Part shown: piece by piece, positions 34,857 through 44,131 of the stretch | Layout of the letters: each line of letters opens with the position of its first letter | How positions within the stretch are numbered: position 1 is the first letter of the stretch | Assembly: GCF_002179965.1 (NCBI RefSeq) | Contig: NZ_NGUQ01000011.1 | Coordinates: 124,001-188,000 of the forward strand | DNA length: 64,000 bases | DNA from: Pandoraea sp. PE-S2T-3 | GTDB taxonomy: Bacteria > Pseudomonadota > Gammaproteobacteria > Burkholderiales > Burkholderiaceae | Direction of reading: 5' to 3' | The notes under the pieces: generated by a model | What the model saw: only the letters and a program-made list of their open reading frames with translations | Told to the model about the DNA's origin: nothing | Databases searched by the model: none | Translations under genes and position numbers: made by a program

Positions 34857-37800
34857 TCACTTGACCGGCACCGGTGCTGCCGCGACGGGTCTTCCCTTCT
34901 GCGTCGCCCGTGCATGCTTTGACGCACCACCGGCGAGCGCCTGATAGAACAGGTTGGTATCCAGAATCGATCTGACCGCGTCGCTGTTGCCACCGCCCGT
35001 GGGCACGCCCCAGGTGACCGCGCCACCAACGTCCTCGATGGCAACGAAGGCATCGGTATTGGCATACACCGCGCGGATGTTGACGAGCAGACCGGCCACC
35101 GCGGAGGAATTGCCACCGACCGCAGCCAGCCCCCACGTCACCACGGTGCCGTTGCGACGCAATGCCGCGAAGGCACCGCTCGATCCGGCAACCTGCACGA
35201 TGTCCGTGAGTACGGCGATTTCCGTCGGCACCGCACCGCCGCGTGTCGCGTCGCCCCACGCGACGACGGCACCATTGCCGCGCCGTGCGCAGAACGCGCC
35301 CCATGTGGCCGTCACCTCTTCGATATCGGTCAGCGCGCCGATCTCGGCAGGTACTGCGCCGCCGTAACCGGCTTGCCCCCAAGTCAGCACCTGCCCGTTG
35401 CCGGTACGAACCGCGAGCGCTCGCGACGACGCGCTGGCGAGTTCGATGATGTCGGTGCGCACCGCAATGGCCTGTGGTACGGCGCCGCCGTCAGCCGGTA
35501 CGCCCCACGCCACCACTGCCCCGGTCGCGCGCAACGCGCAGAACGCCGTGAAGTTGCCGCGCACGTCGTGAATGTCGGTCAGTGCCTTGATTTCGGGCGG
35601 CACCGTCCCTCCACTGGCGGTGGTGCCCCAACCGACGAGTTGCCCGTTACGGCGCAGCGCACAGAACGCCGTCCCCGTCGTCGCCACGAACGCCACGTCA
35701 GTGAGGCCTTGCGCTTCGGCCGTCAACTGACCGCCGGCCGCGGCCGTCCCCCAGGCGCTCAGGTACCCGCTGCCGCGCACTGCGGCGAATGCCGTGCCGT
35801 TACCGTGAATACGCACCGCGTTGACGATGTCAGCGCCGCCCCCGGGAATCGCCCCGCCTTCGGCCGTATTGCCCCAGACCGCGACCTGTCCATTGACTCG
35901 CCTGAGGGCATAAGCCGAGCGCGTCGATGACACCTCGACGACGTCGGTGTAAGTGATGATGGTGGGCGGCACATTCGCGCCATAGGCCGCGTTGCCCCAG
36001 CCGATCACGTTCTTTCGGGTGAGATACGCGACGAGCGCCGCATTGCCCTGCACCGTGACGCTGTCGCCCCCCGTGCCGATGATGTTGGCCGCGTTGATGG
36101 TGACTTGATTGGTGGCCGATCGCACCAGCAGTGACCGCCACGGACGCGTGTCCTTGAACGTCACGCCGGTCGTCCATGTCACCTCGTCGTCGTAACGCCA
36201 CTCCGCGACCAGATCGGCACGAGACGTGCGATTGAGCGCCCGCAGGTATTGCGCCGCGCTCGACGCGCGATAGACCGAGCCGTTGTAGCGGGCGCCCATG
36301 ACGAGCAGATCGCCGCTGCCGATTTCGCGCCGCACGTCGTAAATCTTGCGTCCGGAAGTCTCTACGGGCCCGCCTGCCGCGCGGGTGACCGAATAGCTCA
36401 GCGCAATCGTGCCGCCGTTGTTCGCTTCGACAATGGCCTTGGGCACAGCAATCTTGACGCTGTTGCCCGCTTCGCCCGCCGTCACGGTGTGCGAATACTG
36501 AGCGCTGCCGTTGCCCGGTGCACCGTCCCATGCCAGCGCGATGCGGTCGCCCTGTTTGAAGAACGCGGCCGCGTCGAGCGTGACTGTGACGCCGCCGGCC
36601 GGCACGTCATCCGGGTCCAGCGTGTCGCCGTCGGCCTGATCGATCAGCGGCAACGGCAGCGCCGACAGCTTGATGGTGAAATCGAGCTTGTCGCTCGTGC
36701 CGATCACCGAGCCGCCCCGCAGGAGTTCGTACCACGCCGCTACGCCACCATCCACACCGGCCAGCACCTTGTCGGTCGCTACCATGAACGTAATCGGATC
36801 CGTCGTGCTGCCGACGATCTTGTCTTGTTCGTCGCTGCCCCCGTCTATCGTGCTATCCCAGTGCAGGCGAATGGTGTCGCCCTGCTGCATGCCATCCATG
36901 TGCAGCACGCGCACCTCGGCCCCCTGCGCAACGTCGCGTGGATCGAGCACACCGTCGTCACGCAAGGCGGGCACTTCGGGTGCAGGCAGATCCATCGTCC
37001 CGCGCTGCACACGCACGGTGTATTCCTCAGACTGGCGCTCAGGCGGCGTGCCGCTGTCGACCGTGTACACGAGCGTGACATCCTTGCCGTCGAACGGCGT
37101 GATGTTCGCCAGCGGGATCGGACGCGTGATCGGGTTACCGACCATGCCCTGCGTCACGTCGATGAACCACTCCAGCCCGCCACTGCCCGGGCCGCCGCCC
37201 CACGTCATGTGAACGTAGTCGCCGCTGCGCATGCCGTCGTACACCGGAATACGCGCCGTGGCCGAGGTGGTCAGGTCCGACGGATCGAGAATGCCGCCCT
37301 CGGCCTCGACGACATCGGGCGCATCGAGCAATTCCTGCTGTGCCGTGCCGACCCGCAGCGAAAACGTCTCCGACGTAAAGTGCTGCGCGCCGCGCTCGAT
37401 CTCGTACCAGATCGGCACGGTACGGCCGACCCACGGCGTGACGTCGTCGGGCAACAACCGGAACTGATAGTCACGCTCGGTGCTCACCGTGATGCTGTCG
37501 GTGTAATAGCCGGTATCGCCCGGGTTACCCCAGTGCAGCACGATGCGATCGTTGCGTTGCATGTCGGTGTAACCGAATACCCGTGTCGCAACACCGAACT
37601 CCGCCAGTGGCGGATCGAGGTAATCGCCGTCGGCTTCGTCGACATCCGGTGCCGGCCACTTCGTCTCGCTGCGCACGGTGAGTACGAGGTTTTCCGAATC
37701 CTGTTCGCTGCCGTCCAGCCGGTGCACGGTGTAGTTGACGATAACCGTGCTGCCCAGATGAAATTGCACCTTCGTCTTGGGCACACGCAGGGTCATGTCG

Positions 37801-39902
37801 CGTCCCACCATGTTCTCGGTGACGTCGAGCACATCGATGTGCTCGCCGCCGCCGGTGCCGGGACCGAATCGAAGCGTGACGTAGTCGCCTGCGATCATCC
37901 CCGCATACGGCGCGACACGTATCGTCGCGCCAGCGGCAGGCAGCGGCGCCGGGTCGAGGATATTGCCCACGGCCTCGTCGACTTTCGGCGGCGGCAACAG
38001 ATCGAGTGACGGTGCCACCACACGAAAGCGCGTGATGGCAGACGTTTGAGGGGTGCTCTGCCCGGCGCGCGTCACGCGATACCACGCGTCCACCGCCCCT
38101 TGTCCTGCGGCGTTCACATCGATCACTCTGCGCGGCACGGTGAAGACGTATGGCTTGGCCAGATCGGCCGCGGTCATCGTGACCTCGCCGCTGGTCGAGC
38201 CTTCCGGCGACTGGCCATCCCAGAACGCTTCGAGCACGTCGCCCACACTCATCAACTCCCAGACGGGGATGATGACGTCCACGGTCGCCGCCGGATCGTC
38301 CGGCGGATTCAGTTCTCCACCCACCATGCCCACCACCTGCGGGGCCGGCAGGGCCGATTCGCCGGTCACTCGCAACGCGAGATGGTCTGACTCGCGCGTC
38401 GAAGCATCGCTGTCCGCCGGTTTGACGATGTAGAACACGTCCACCGCCCCGCCCGCGAGACCCGCCACGTAATCGGGCGGCACCAGAAAACTCACGGATG
38501 CCCCCGCGGCCGCCACTGTCTTGTCTTCCGTGTGCACCATCGGCAAGCCACTCGCCTTGGTGCCTTCCCAGCGCAACGTCAACACGTCGCCGACGGCCAT
38601 GCCCGCCCACGCCGCAACAACGACGGTCGCCCCTGCCGTAGCGTCCGCCGGATCGAGTTCGTCGCCCACGGCTTCCGGCACGACTGGCGCGGGCAACGAC
38701 ACGCGCTCGCCGAGAATGCGTAACGAGGTGCGCTGCGAGCGCCCCGTGTCTCCCGTGCCGTCGCGCACGATGTAGTACAGCGACGCTGTCCCCGGCGTGA
38801 CTTCACCGATCACATCGTTGGGCAGGTCCGCACCGATGACGGGGGCTTGCGACACGATGGCCACGTCGAATTCGTGACGCAGCGTATGGCCGTCCGACGC
38901 CAGCCCGTCGAAGACGATATGCAAGGTGCCACCCACCACCATGGGCGGGTCCTGAAACGCGATGACGATCGTGGCGTCGTCGCCCCCCAGCGCGTCGTAA
39001 TCGAGATCGCCGCCTTGGGCTTCGAGTACCGTCGGCGGCGAGAGGATCGCGTCGCCCGCTTCGACTTTCGCAAAGACGGGCAGAGAATTGAGCGACCACT
39101 CGCGCACGATATCGTCGATGTCGTAGGTGACCATCAACGTGTCGCTGTCGCCCGCATCGATGATCGTCGCTTTGCCGATCATGACCGTAACGGGAAAGCC
39201 GACTTCGCTGGCGGTGAGCGGTGCATGGAACACAGACTGCGTGCCCCAGCGAATGCGCAGGACGTCGCCCTCGGCCATGTTGAGCCACGGTGGCACGGTG
39301 ACGGGCACGCCGTTGTCGGCATCCGGCCCACCGATGATGCCGTCGGGAATGTCGGCCGGCGCCAGATTGTCGTTGGTCCACGGCGTGCCGATAGGATCGG
39401 GATCGGGGCCACCGGGCAGCGTGAGCTTGACGATGATGGTCGTTGCCACGGACGACTGTTCATCGCCCGTATTGCCGGTCGTGAACACGTACCAGACGTC
39501 GACGGGACTGACTTGCAGCCCCGAGGCGTCGTAGACGCGCTGCACGATGAGCACGTCGACTTCCAGCGTCAGCGGCAGGCCGAGGTCACCGGCACCGAGC
39601 ACGTGGTGTGCAACGGCCACGCGATCATCGCCCCAGTACAGCGCGACCGAATCGCCGAGATCCCACAAGATGCTCGGCGGCACGATCACTTTGATCTTGC
39701 CATCCGGTTTGTTGACGTCGCGCGCACCGATGCCGTCGTAGGCCTGTGCTGCCGGTATCTGTGGCGGATCGAAGTCGACCAGCGCCTCGTAGGTCGGGTC
39801 GCGCGTCACCGACGCGAGCACGCCACGGGAGCCCGTCGCACTGCCCCCCGCACTGGCTGATGAATTCGCCTGAAGGGCGGACAGGGCGTCGTTCGTGAGC
39901 AT
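34857..39902 (-). CDS. Giant repeat protein A: about ten Ig-like modules plus nine RCC1-like repeats
   Basis: 1681 residues from the ATG at 39902 (MLTNDALSALQANSSASAGG), with GGAG 6 bp upstream. About ten Ig-like modules come first, for example PAPVVPEAVGDELDPADATA, then GMAVGDVLTLRWEG and a closing VFYIV strand. The linker WRYDDEVTWTTGVTFKDTRP and nine RCC1-like repeats follow (GWGNAAYGA, VWGNTAEGG, AWGVPADGG, TWGVPTGGG), ending near residue 1640 before a basic tail (HARATQKGRPVAAAPVPVK). Proteins A and B share the N-terminal pattern (L/F)xAxQxNSSA. First gene of the minus-strand run, directly under a 20-bp perfect lux box shared with the divergent Ig-like gene. Confidence 0.85.
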   Translation of the reverse strand: MLTNDALSALQANSSASAGGSATGSRGVLASVTRDPTYEALVDFDPPQIPAAQAYDGIGARDVNKPDGKIKVIVPPSILWDLGDSVALYWGDDRVAVAHHVLGAGDLGLPLTLEVDVLIVQRVYDASGLQVSPVDVWYVFTTGNTGDEQSSVATTIIVKLTLPGGPDPDPIGTPWTNDNLAPADIPDGIIGGPDADNGVPVTVPPWLNMAEGDVLRIRWGTQSVFHAPLTASEVGFPVTVMIGKATIIDAGDSDTLMVTYDIDDIVREWSLNSLPVFAKVEAGDAILSPPTVLEAQGGDLDYDALGGDDATIVIAFQDPPMVVGGTLHIVFDGLASDGHTLRHEFDVAIVSQAPVIGADLPNDVIGEVTPGTASLYYIVRDGTGDTGRSQRTSLRILGERVSLPAPVVPEAVGDELDPADATAGATVVVAAWAGMAVGDVLTLRWEGTKASGLPMVHTEDKTVAAAGASVSFLVPPDYVAGLAGGAVDVFYIVKPADSDASTRESDHLALRVTGESALPAPQVVGMVGGELNPPDDPAATVDVIIPVWELMSVGDVLEAFWDGQSPEGSTSGEVTMTAADLAKPYVFTVPRRVIDVNAAGQGAVDAWYRVTRAGQSTPQTSAITRFRVVAPSLDLLPPPKVDEAVGNILDPAPLPAAGATIRVAPYAGMIAGDYVTLRFGPGTGGGEHIDVLDVTENMVGRDMTLRVPKTKVQFHLGSTVIVNYTVHRLDGSEQDSENLVLTVRSETKWPAPDVDEADGDYLDPPLAEFGVATRVFGYTDMQRNDRIVLHWGNPGDTGYYTDSITVSTERDYQFRLLPDDVTPWVGRTVPIWYEIERGAQHFTSETFSLRVGTAQQELLDAPDVVEAEGGILDPSDLTTSATARIPVYDGMRSGDYVHMTWGGGPGSGGLEWFIDVTQGMVGNPITRPIPLANITPFDGKDVTLVYTVDSGTPPERQSEEYTVRVQRGTMDLPAPEVPALRDDGVLDPRDVAQGAEVRVLHMDGMQQGDTIRLHWDSTIDGGSDEQDKIVGSTTDPITFMVATDKVLAGVDGGVAAWYELLRGGSVIGTSDKLDFTIKLSALPLPLIDQADGDTLDPDDVPAGGVTVTLDAAAFFKQGDRIALAWDGAPGNGSAQYSHTVTAGEAGNSVKIAVPKAIVEANNGGTIALSYSVTRAAGGPVETSGRKIYDVRREIGSGDLLVMGARYNGSVYRASSAAQYLRALNRTSRADLVAEWRYDDEVTWTTGVTFKDTRPWRSLLVRSATNQVTINAANIIGTGGDSVTVQGNAALVAYLTRKNVIGWGNAAYGANVPPTIITYTDVVEVSSTRSAYALRRVNGQVAVWGNTAEGGAIPGGGADIVNAVRIHGNGTAFAAVRGSGYLSAWGTAAAGGQLTAEAQGLTDVAFVATTGTAFCALRRNGQLVGWGTTASGGTVPPEIKALTDIHDVRGNFTAFCALRATGAVVAWGVPADGGAVPQAIAVRTDIIELASASSRALAVRTGNGQVLTWGQAGYGGAVPAEIGALTDIEEVTATWGAFCARRGNGAVVAWGDATRGGAVPTEIAVLTDIVQVAGSSGAFAALRRNGTVVTWGLAAVGGNSSAVAGLLVNIRAVYANTDAFVAIEDVGGAVTWGVPTGGGNSDAVRSILDTNLFYQALAGGASKHARATQKGRPVAAAPVPVK

Positions 39903-40003
39903 GGTCGTCTCCGCATGATCGTGAAACCGGGGGAATGCCACACGAGCGGTGGCGCGGCCGGCAATCCGGTGTCCCATCAAGCCACGCCGGCCTCACGCGC
40001 GCC

Positions 40004-40023
40004 AACTGTCAACGTTGACAGTT
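40004..40023. promoter_or_regulatory. Lux box 4, between divergent genes A and the 750-residue Ig-like gene
   Basis: AACTGTCAACGTTGACAGTT, a perfect 20-bp palindrome. It is centred 111 bp before gene A (minus) and 150 bp before the plus-strand gene at 40164. TTGATG (minus) is centred 36 bp away and CACAAT (plus) about 35 bp away, so a single box could activate both directions. Confidence 0.85.
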
Positions 40024-40163
40024 ACCGGGCGCAAATCTCCGGTTCCACAATGGGCTCCCCGGCGCTGCGTGCGAGTGACGGGGCTGCCGTCTTCGGCAGT
40101 GTCCCGGCGGCAAACGCCGCCGGACAAGCCGCACGTCCGAATCAGTAGACGAAGGAGTCCGCC

Positions 40164-42416
40164 ATGAAACGCGATTCTGCGAACTATGCGCAGTACAGAG
40201 TCCCCGGCCGCCGTAAGATCGCGCTCAAGAAGGACGATCCACCGGGTAATGCAGGGGCCACCGGGGTTCTGGAGGTACCGAACGACCTCGTTATCGAGGC
40301 GGCGGCTCTGGTCTCCATTCCCTCCGGATTTCCGGACCAACTCTTGCTGCTGTCATCGTGGCAAAGCAATGAGTTGACGGTCACCTCTATCCTGCTGACC
40401 GGTTGGTATGCCGGCGATCTAGTGGTTCTCAAGATCGATGGTGCCGAGCAGGCCGAACGCGCGATCACGCAAGACGAGGTCGACAACCAAGAACTGGTTT
40501 TCACGATCCCGTCCCCCCGCGCCGACGGCACGCACACGCTGTCGTATCTATTGAAGTCCGAGTTCACAGGCGACCCGACGGAAGACTCCGCCCTCCTCAC
40601 CTACATTGTCGATACCGAAGCGCCGGGGTCGCCCCAACTCGGGCGGCTCGATCTGCCTGAAGGCGTGGAAGCGGAAGGCCTGAGCGATGCCAAGCTGACT
40701 GCCTTGGGCGACGTGCTCGATTGCACGATTCTCAGCTACACAGGGCGCATCGACGGCGATACGGTCACGGTGTACCTCGTCAACGAGGACACCGGCAGCA
40801 CCGACGAAGTCTCGGTCATGATCCCCGTCGGCGGCGCGAACGATGACCTCGTCGTCACGTTCACGCGCGCCCAGCTCGAAGCGCTCGGTGACGGCACGCT
40901 CGCCTTTACCTACGACATCACCGATCTGGCAGGCAATACCTCGTTGCGCTCCACGCCGGTCAAAGTCCCCGCGTTCATCAACGAAGGGATGGATGACCTG
41001 CTCGCCCCCATCGTGCCGCGCAATGCCGACGATGGGATCATCGACGAGGCCGACGCCCGCGAGCCGGTGCAGGTCGGCATTCCGCGTCACCCCGGCATTC
41101 TCGATGGTGACGAGATCATCGTGCTTTGGGGCCCCACCCTGCGCAGTGCGCCGCACATCGTCACACGCGAAACCGACACCAACGATCCGATGGAGTTCGT
41201 TGTCATCCCCTATGCCCTGTTGCTGGCATCGGTCTTGACGGAAGGCAACAACGATGTCGACGTCGCCTATGAAGTTCTTCGCAACGGGCGTCTGCTCGGC
41301 GTATCACCTGTCACACCGGTGGTGATCAATCTCGATCAGTCCGGTGGCATCGATCCCGACCCGGATACGCCGGAAAACGAAGGGCTCGGCGTGCCGATCG
41401 TGCGCCGCAACGGCTGGCAGGCCGGCGACGACGAGAACGTCATCCCGGTTGCGGATTCGACGGCCGACGCTACCTTCGTCGTGCCATGGGAAATTGCAAT
41501 GGGGCCCGGTGTGGGGAATGCGGCCTTCATCGAAGACGACGTCATTCGTCTGTACTACGCCGACGATGCCTTTACCGACGACGATCCGTGGCCGCTCGCG
41601 TTTTTCGAGCACACGGTCACCGCCGCCGAAGTCACTGCGGGTGTCGATCTGGAGTTTGTGCTGCCCGAGGCCGAAATCACCGCCCATGGCTCGGGCGAGA
41701 TTCCGGTCATGTACACGAGCGCACGCCTGATTCGACCGGCCAACGGCCCCCTTCCCGATTTGTTCAACGTGGCTTACTCCGTCAAACAGGACGTGACGGT
41801 AGAGAGCGCAGGCGAACTGCCGGGCGGAGGCGATCCGCTGCCTTTACCGATTTTCAAGAAGAACATCGGGTATGACGACACCTCCCCGCCGCCGCCCGAA
41901 GGCAAGGGTATCGGCTATGCACCGCTCTTCGTGCAGCCCTACATCAACATGAAGGACGGCGATTTGCTGCACGTTCACGTCTATGCCGCCTTCGGGCGCA
42001 CCGGCGCGCTGGGGCCGATCGACAGGGCCGAGTTTGGCCAACCCGGCGACACACCGATCCCGGGCTACTCGTTCGAAAAATATGTCGCGATCAGCGACGT
42101 TGGACAGGAGGTGGAAGTCCGGTATCCGTGGGAGCGCATCCAGTACGTGCACTTGCTGGGGCAGGTGTATGCCACGGTCACAATCACCAATGCCGCCGGG
42201 CAATCGGTCACGTCGGGCGAGTCGTTCGTCATCGGCGACACGCGGGTCAACAACAATCCGCCGGTTGACCCCGATCGTCCGACAGGCCCTTGGTCGACGT
42301 CCGGCGACATGAGCGATATGAGCAATCTGCAAGCCGTATCTCGCATCGGCCGCACCCGCATGCCTTCGCCCTGGTCGAATGGCAAGCCGAAAAAAGGTGG
42401 CAAGAAAGCGCGTTAG
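40164..42416 (+). CDS. Ig-like repeat protein without RCC1 region
   Basis: 750 residues, starting MKRDSANYAQYRVPGRRKIA with AAGGAG 7 bp upstream. It is built from bacterial Ig-like modules of the same style as A-C: GWYAGDLVVLKIDGAEQAER, GRIDGDTVTVYLVNEDTGST, LDGDEIIVLWGP, LAFTYDITDLAGN, and later NMKDGDLLHVHVYAAFG. No WG/RCC1 repeats are present. The last 30 residues are basic (RIGRTRMPSPWSNGKPKKGG). No Sec signal peptide is evident. It is divergent from gene A and shares its lux box, so it is probably expressed together with the giant proteins and may be a partner of them. Confidence 0.82.
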   Translation: MKRDSANYAQYRVPGRRKIALKKDDPPGNAGATGVLEVPNDLVIEAAALVSIPSGFPDQLLLLSSWQSNELTVTSILLTGWYAGDLVVLKIDGAEQAERAITQDEVDNQELVFTIPSPRADGTHTLSYLLKSEFTGDPTEDSALLTYIVDTEAPGSPQLGRLDLPEGVEAEGLSDAKLTALGDVLDCTILSYTGRIDGDTVTVYLVNEDTGSTDEVSVMIPVGGANDDLVVTFTRAQLEALGDGTLAFTYDITDLAGNTSLRSTPVKVPAFINEGMDDLLAPIVPRNADDGIIDEADAREPVQVGIPRHPGILDGDEIIVLWGPTLRSAPHIVTRETDTNDPMEFVVIPYALLLASVLTEGNNDVDVAYEVLRNGRLLGVSPVTPVVINLDQSGGIDPDPDTPENEGLGVPIVRRNGWQAGDDENVIPVADSTADATFVVPWEIAMGPGVGNAAFIEDDVIRLYYADDAFTDDDPWPLAFFEHTVTAAEVTAGVDLEFVLPEAEITAHGSGEIPVMYTSARLIRPANGPLPDLFNVAYSVKQDVTVESAGELPGGGDPLPLPIFKKNIGYDDTSPPPPEGKGIGYAPLFVQPYINMKDGDLLHVHVYAAFGRTGALGPIDRAEFGQPGDTPIPGYSFEKYVAISDVGQEVEVRYPWERIQYVHLLGQVYATVTITNAAGQSVTSGESFVIGDTRVNNNPPVDPDRPTGPWSTSGDMSDMSNLQAVSRIGRTRMPSPWSNGKPKKGGKKAR

Positions 42417-42454
42417 TCGACAGAAGCCCCTTCAGCCCCGGTAACGGGGCGTTG

Positions 42455-42490
42455 AGACCGCACACGCCTGACGGGGTGTGCGGTCTTTTT
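42455..42490 (+). terminator. Intrinsic terminator after the Ig-like gene
   Basis: AGACCGCACAC (42455-42465) pairs perfectly with GTGTGCGGTCT (42476-42486), followed by TTTT. It lies 39 bp after the stop and separates the quorum-sensing gene from the ToxR-like gene. Confidence 0.88.
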
Positions 42491-42579
42491 CATGGGGCCG
42501 AGGCACCGGACCCGATACTTTTACAGCGGCGTTTTCGACGTAACATGGGTCAACACCGCCTTCCCCCGGACCCTTCGAC

Positions 42580-43512
42580 ATGGCCAAGTACCTCATCGGC
42601 GATGCCGCCCGCTTCGACAGCGACACCCTTGCACTGGAGAGCCTGCAAGCCCCCGACGTGCCGCTCTCGTTGGGCGCCGCCGCGGCCAGATGCCTGCTGG
42701 TGCTGCTCGAAGCCGATGGCGACATCGTCACCAAGAAGACACTACTCACGCAGGCGTGGGAGCAATACGGGGCGGTCGTCTCCGCCAACAACCTCAGTCA
42801 GGCTATCGTCCAGATCCGGCGGGCGCTGGAACAAGCCAGCGTCGATCCGGCCGCGCTCGTCACTGTCCCCCGCATCGGCTATCGCCTGACGCAGGTTGTC
42901 AGGGTCAGTCCGTTCGTGGACGCCAACACCGCACCCAGCGTCGTTCCTGCCTCTCCGGTGCTGCCGATGCCGCACTTTGGCCGGGAAAATGCCCAAAGTG
43001 ACGCAGATGAGAAAGAAATTTCATCAGCGGCAGAAGCACAGGAATCGAACGTAGCGGCCGGTATTCCGGCGACATCGCCGCCGGTGCCATTGTCAGTTCG
43101 CGCTGTCTCTCGGTTCACCGTCCGGCCCTTGATGGCCACCGGCATCTGGGCGGGCATCGCGCTCATCAGCACGCTCGCGGCGTTTCAGGTAATCCCGCCG
43201 CTGCGCGGCGACCTGCGCACGAACGCACTAGCAGCTGTCTGGTTGCCTGTTGCCGGTGACGACACGCACCGCTACTTCATCACGCCCGACCGGGCACGAG
43301 ACACTGCCTTCATTGCCGATCGCATCGCCACGCTCAAGCGCGAGCCACCGGTCTCAGTCAGCGATCTCCAAACCCGGCTCGTCTACATCAACGACACCGC
43401 ACACGGCGACACGTCGAGCTACATCCTCTGCCGTTACGCCATCGAAGAACACGCGCCCGAATGCGTGTCCTATCTGATCGTCAACCAGCAAGCGAGCCGC
43501 GCCTCCCCATGA
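42580..43512 (+). CDS. ToxR/CadC-type membrane-bound transcriptional regulator
   Basis: 310 residues. The N-terminal winged helix of the OmpR/ToxR class (about 25-105) has VPLSLGAAAARCLLVLLEAD, IVTKKTLLTQAWEQYG and NNLSQAIVQIRRALEQ. A Pro/Ser-rich linker follows, one membrane helix (about 184-204, MATGIWAGIALISTLAAFQV) and a 100-residue periplasmic domain with two cysteines (SSYILCRYAIEEHAPECVSY) that could form a ToxR/CadC-like disulfide. The next gene overlaps it by ATGA and looks like its FidL/ToxS-type partner. The autotransporter gene downstream is the likely target. Confidence 0.85.
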   Translation: MAKYLIGDAARFDSDTLALESLQAPDVPLSLGAAAARCLLVLLEADGDIVTKKTLLTQAWEQYGAVVSANNLSQAIVQIRRALEQASVDPAALVTVPRIGYRLTQVVRVSPFVDANTAPSVVPASPVLPMPHFGRENAQSDADEKEISSAAEAQESNVAAGIPATSPPVPLSVRAVSRFTVRPLMATGIWAGIALISTLAAFQVIPPLRGDLRTNALAAVWLPVAGDDTHRYFITPDRARDTAFIADRIATLKREPPVSVSDLQTRLVYINDTAHGDTSSYILCRYAIEEHAPECVSYLIVNQQASRASP

Positions 43513-44018
43513 AGTCAATGATTCGTCCGCGTTATCTCGTTCTGGGCATCGCCCTTGCCGCCTTGCTGCCATGGGGTGCGGTCTGGCTATCGGCACGACC
43601 GGAGCGCATCGAATGGCAGTGTCTGGCCGATATCGAATTCGCCACCCACTCGGGCAAACGGCTGGTGCGGTCTTGGGGCCGGGCCGATGCCGAATACCGT
43701 GCTAACGGCACGGGCTTCACCAGCTTCTCGGGCTTTCTGCGCGCGAGCCCCGATACGGGCAAGCCCGACGACGCACCACTCACGCGCGTGCACCGGGCCA
43801 TGGAGTTCGACTACCGGTCGGTCGGCAGCATCTTGCGCGTGAGCACCACGCACACCACGCGGTTGATCAACGACGCGTCCGACGACGAGATGGTGTATCG
43901 CTACCTGCTGCCCGGCTTTCGCCCGGGAAACACCGATTATTTTCAGGCGATGCGCGTGGGGGAAGGCATGGCGGTCGCCGTTGCCGATCAACCTCGCGTG
44001 TACTGCGCACGGCCATAA
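43509..44018 (+). CDS. FidL-like membrane-anchored partner of the ToxR-like regulator
   Basis: 169 residues from the ATG at 43509, which overlaps the stop of the regulator gene (ATGA). One N-terminal membrane helix (YLVLGIALAALLPWGAVWL) and a periplasmic domain starting ERIEWQCLADIEFATHSGK, with a second Cys close to the end (VYCARP). Size, single N-terminal anchor, the early W-x-C motif and linkage to a ToxR-type regulator fit FidL of Salmonella SPI-3 and PsaF/ToxS-like stabilisers. It probably modulates the regulator's periplasmic domain. Similarity to FidL is my reading, not a measured score. Confidence 0.7.
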   Translation: MKSMIRPRYLVLGIALAALLPWGAVWLSARPERIEWQCLADIEFATHSGKRLVRSWGRADAEYRANGTGFTSFSGFLRASPDTGKPDDAPLTRVHRAMEFDYRSVGSILRVSTTHTTRLINDASDDEMVYRYLLPGFRPGNTDYFQAMRVGEGMAVAVADQPRVYCARP

Positions 44019-44050
44019 AAAAAACCCCGCGTGACAGAAGTCACACGGGG
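44017..44050 (-). terminator. Intrinsic terminator of autotransporter 1
   Basis: CCCCGCGTGAC (44025-44035) and GTCACACGGGG (44040-44050) form an 11-bp stem with one mismatch. On the minus strand it is followed by eight U (complement of 44017-44024). It overlaps the last codon of the FidL-like gene on the other strand. Confidence 0.85.
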
Positions 44051-44131
44051 CAAGGAAGCGGCACCGACCTTTCGGGGATCGGCCCCACCCCCGCTTCGTC
44101 ACGAAAGAAGTCTTGGGGACTGCACTCCGCG

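Noticed and set aside
31848-34922. 1024-codon open frame on the plus strand opposite giant gene B
   Set aside because: Rich in Arg/His with no domain. It mirrors the codon periodicity of gene B, whose modules are conserved with A and C.
36249-38009. 586-codon plus-strand frame opposite giant gene A
   Set aside because: Same reason: a mirror of repetitive coding DNA, without family similarity or ribosome-binding site.
26178-39902. Regular repeats in the giant genes considered as a CRISPR-like or satellite array
   Set aside because: The periodicity is 48 or 105 residues at protein level with diverged bases, in continuous frames. These are protein repeats.
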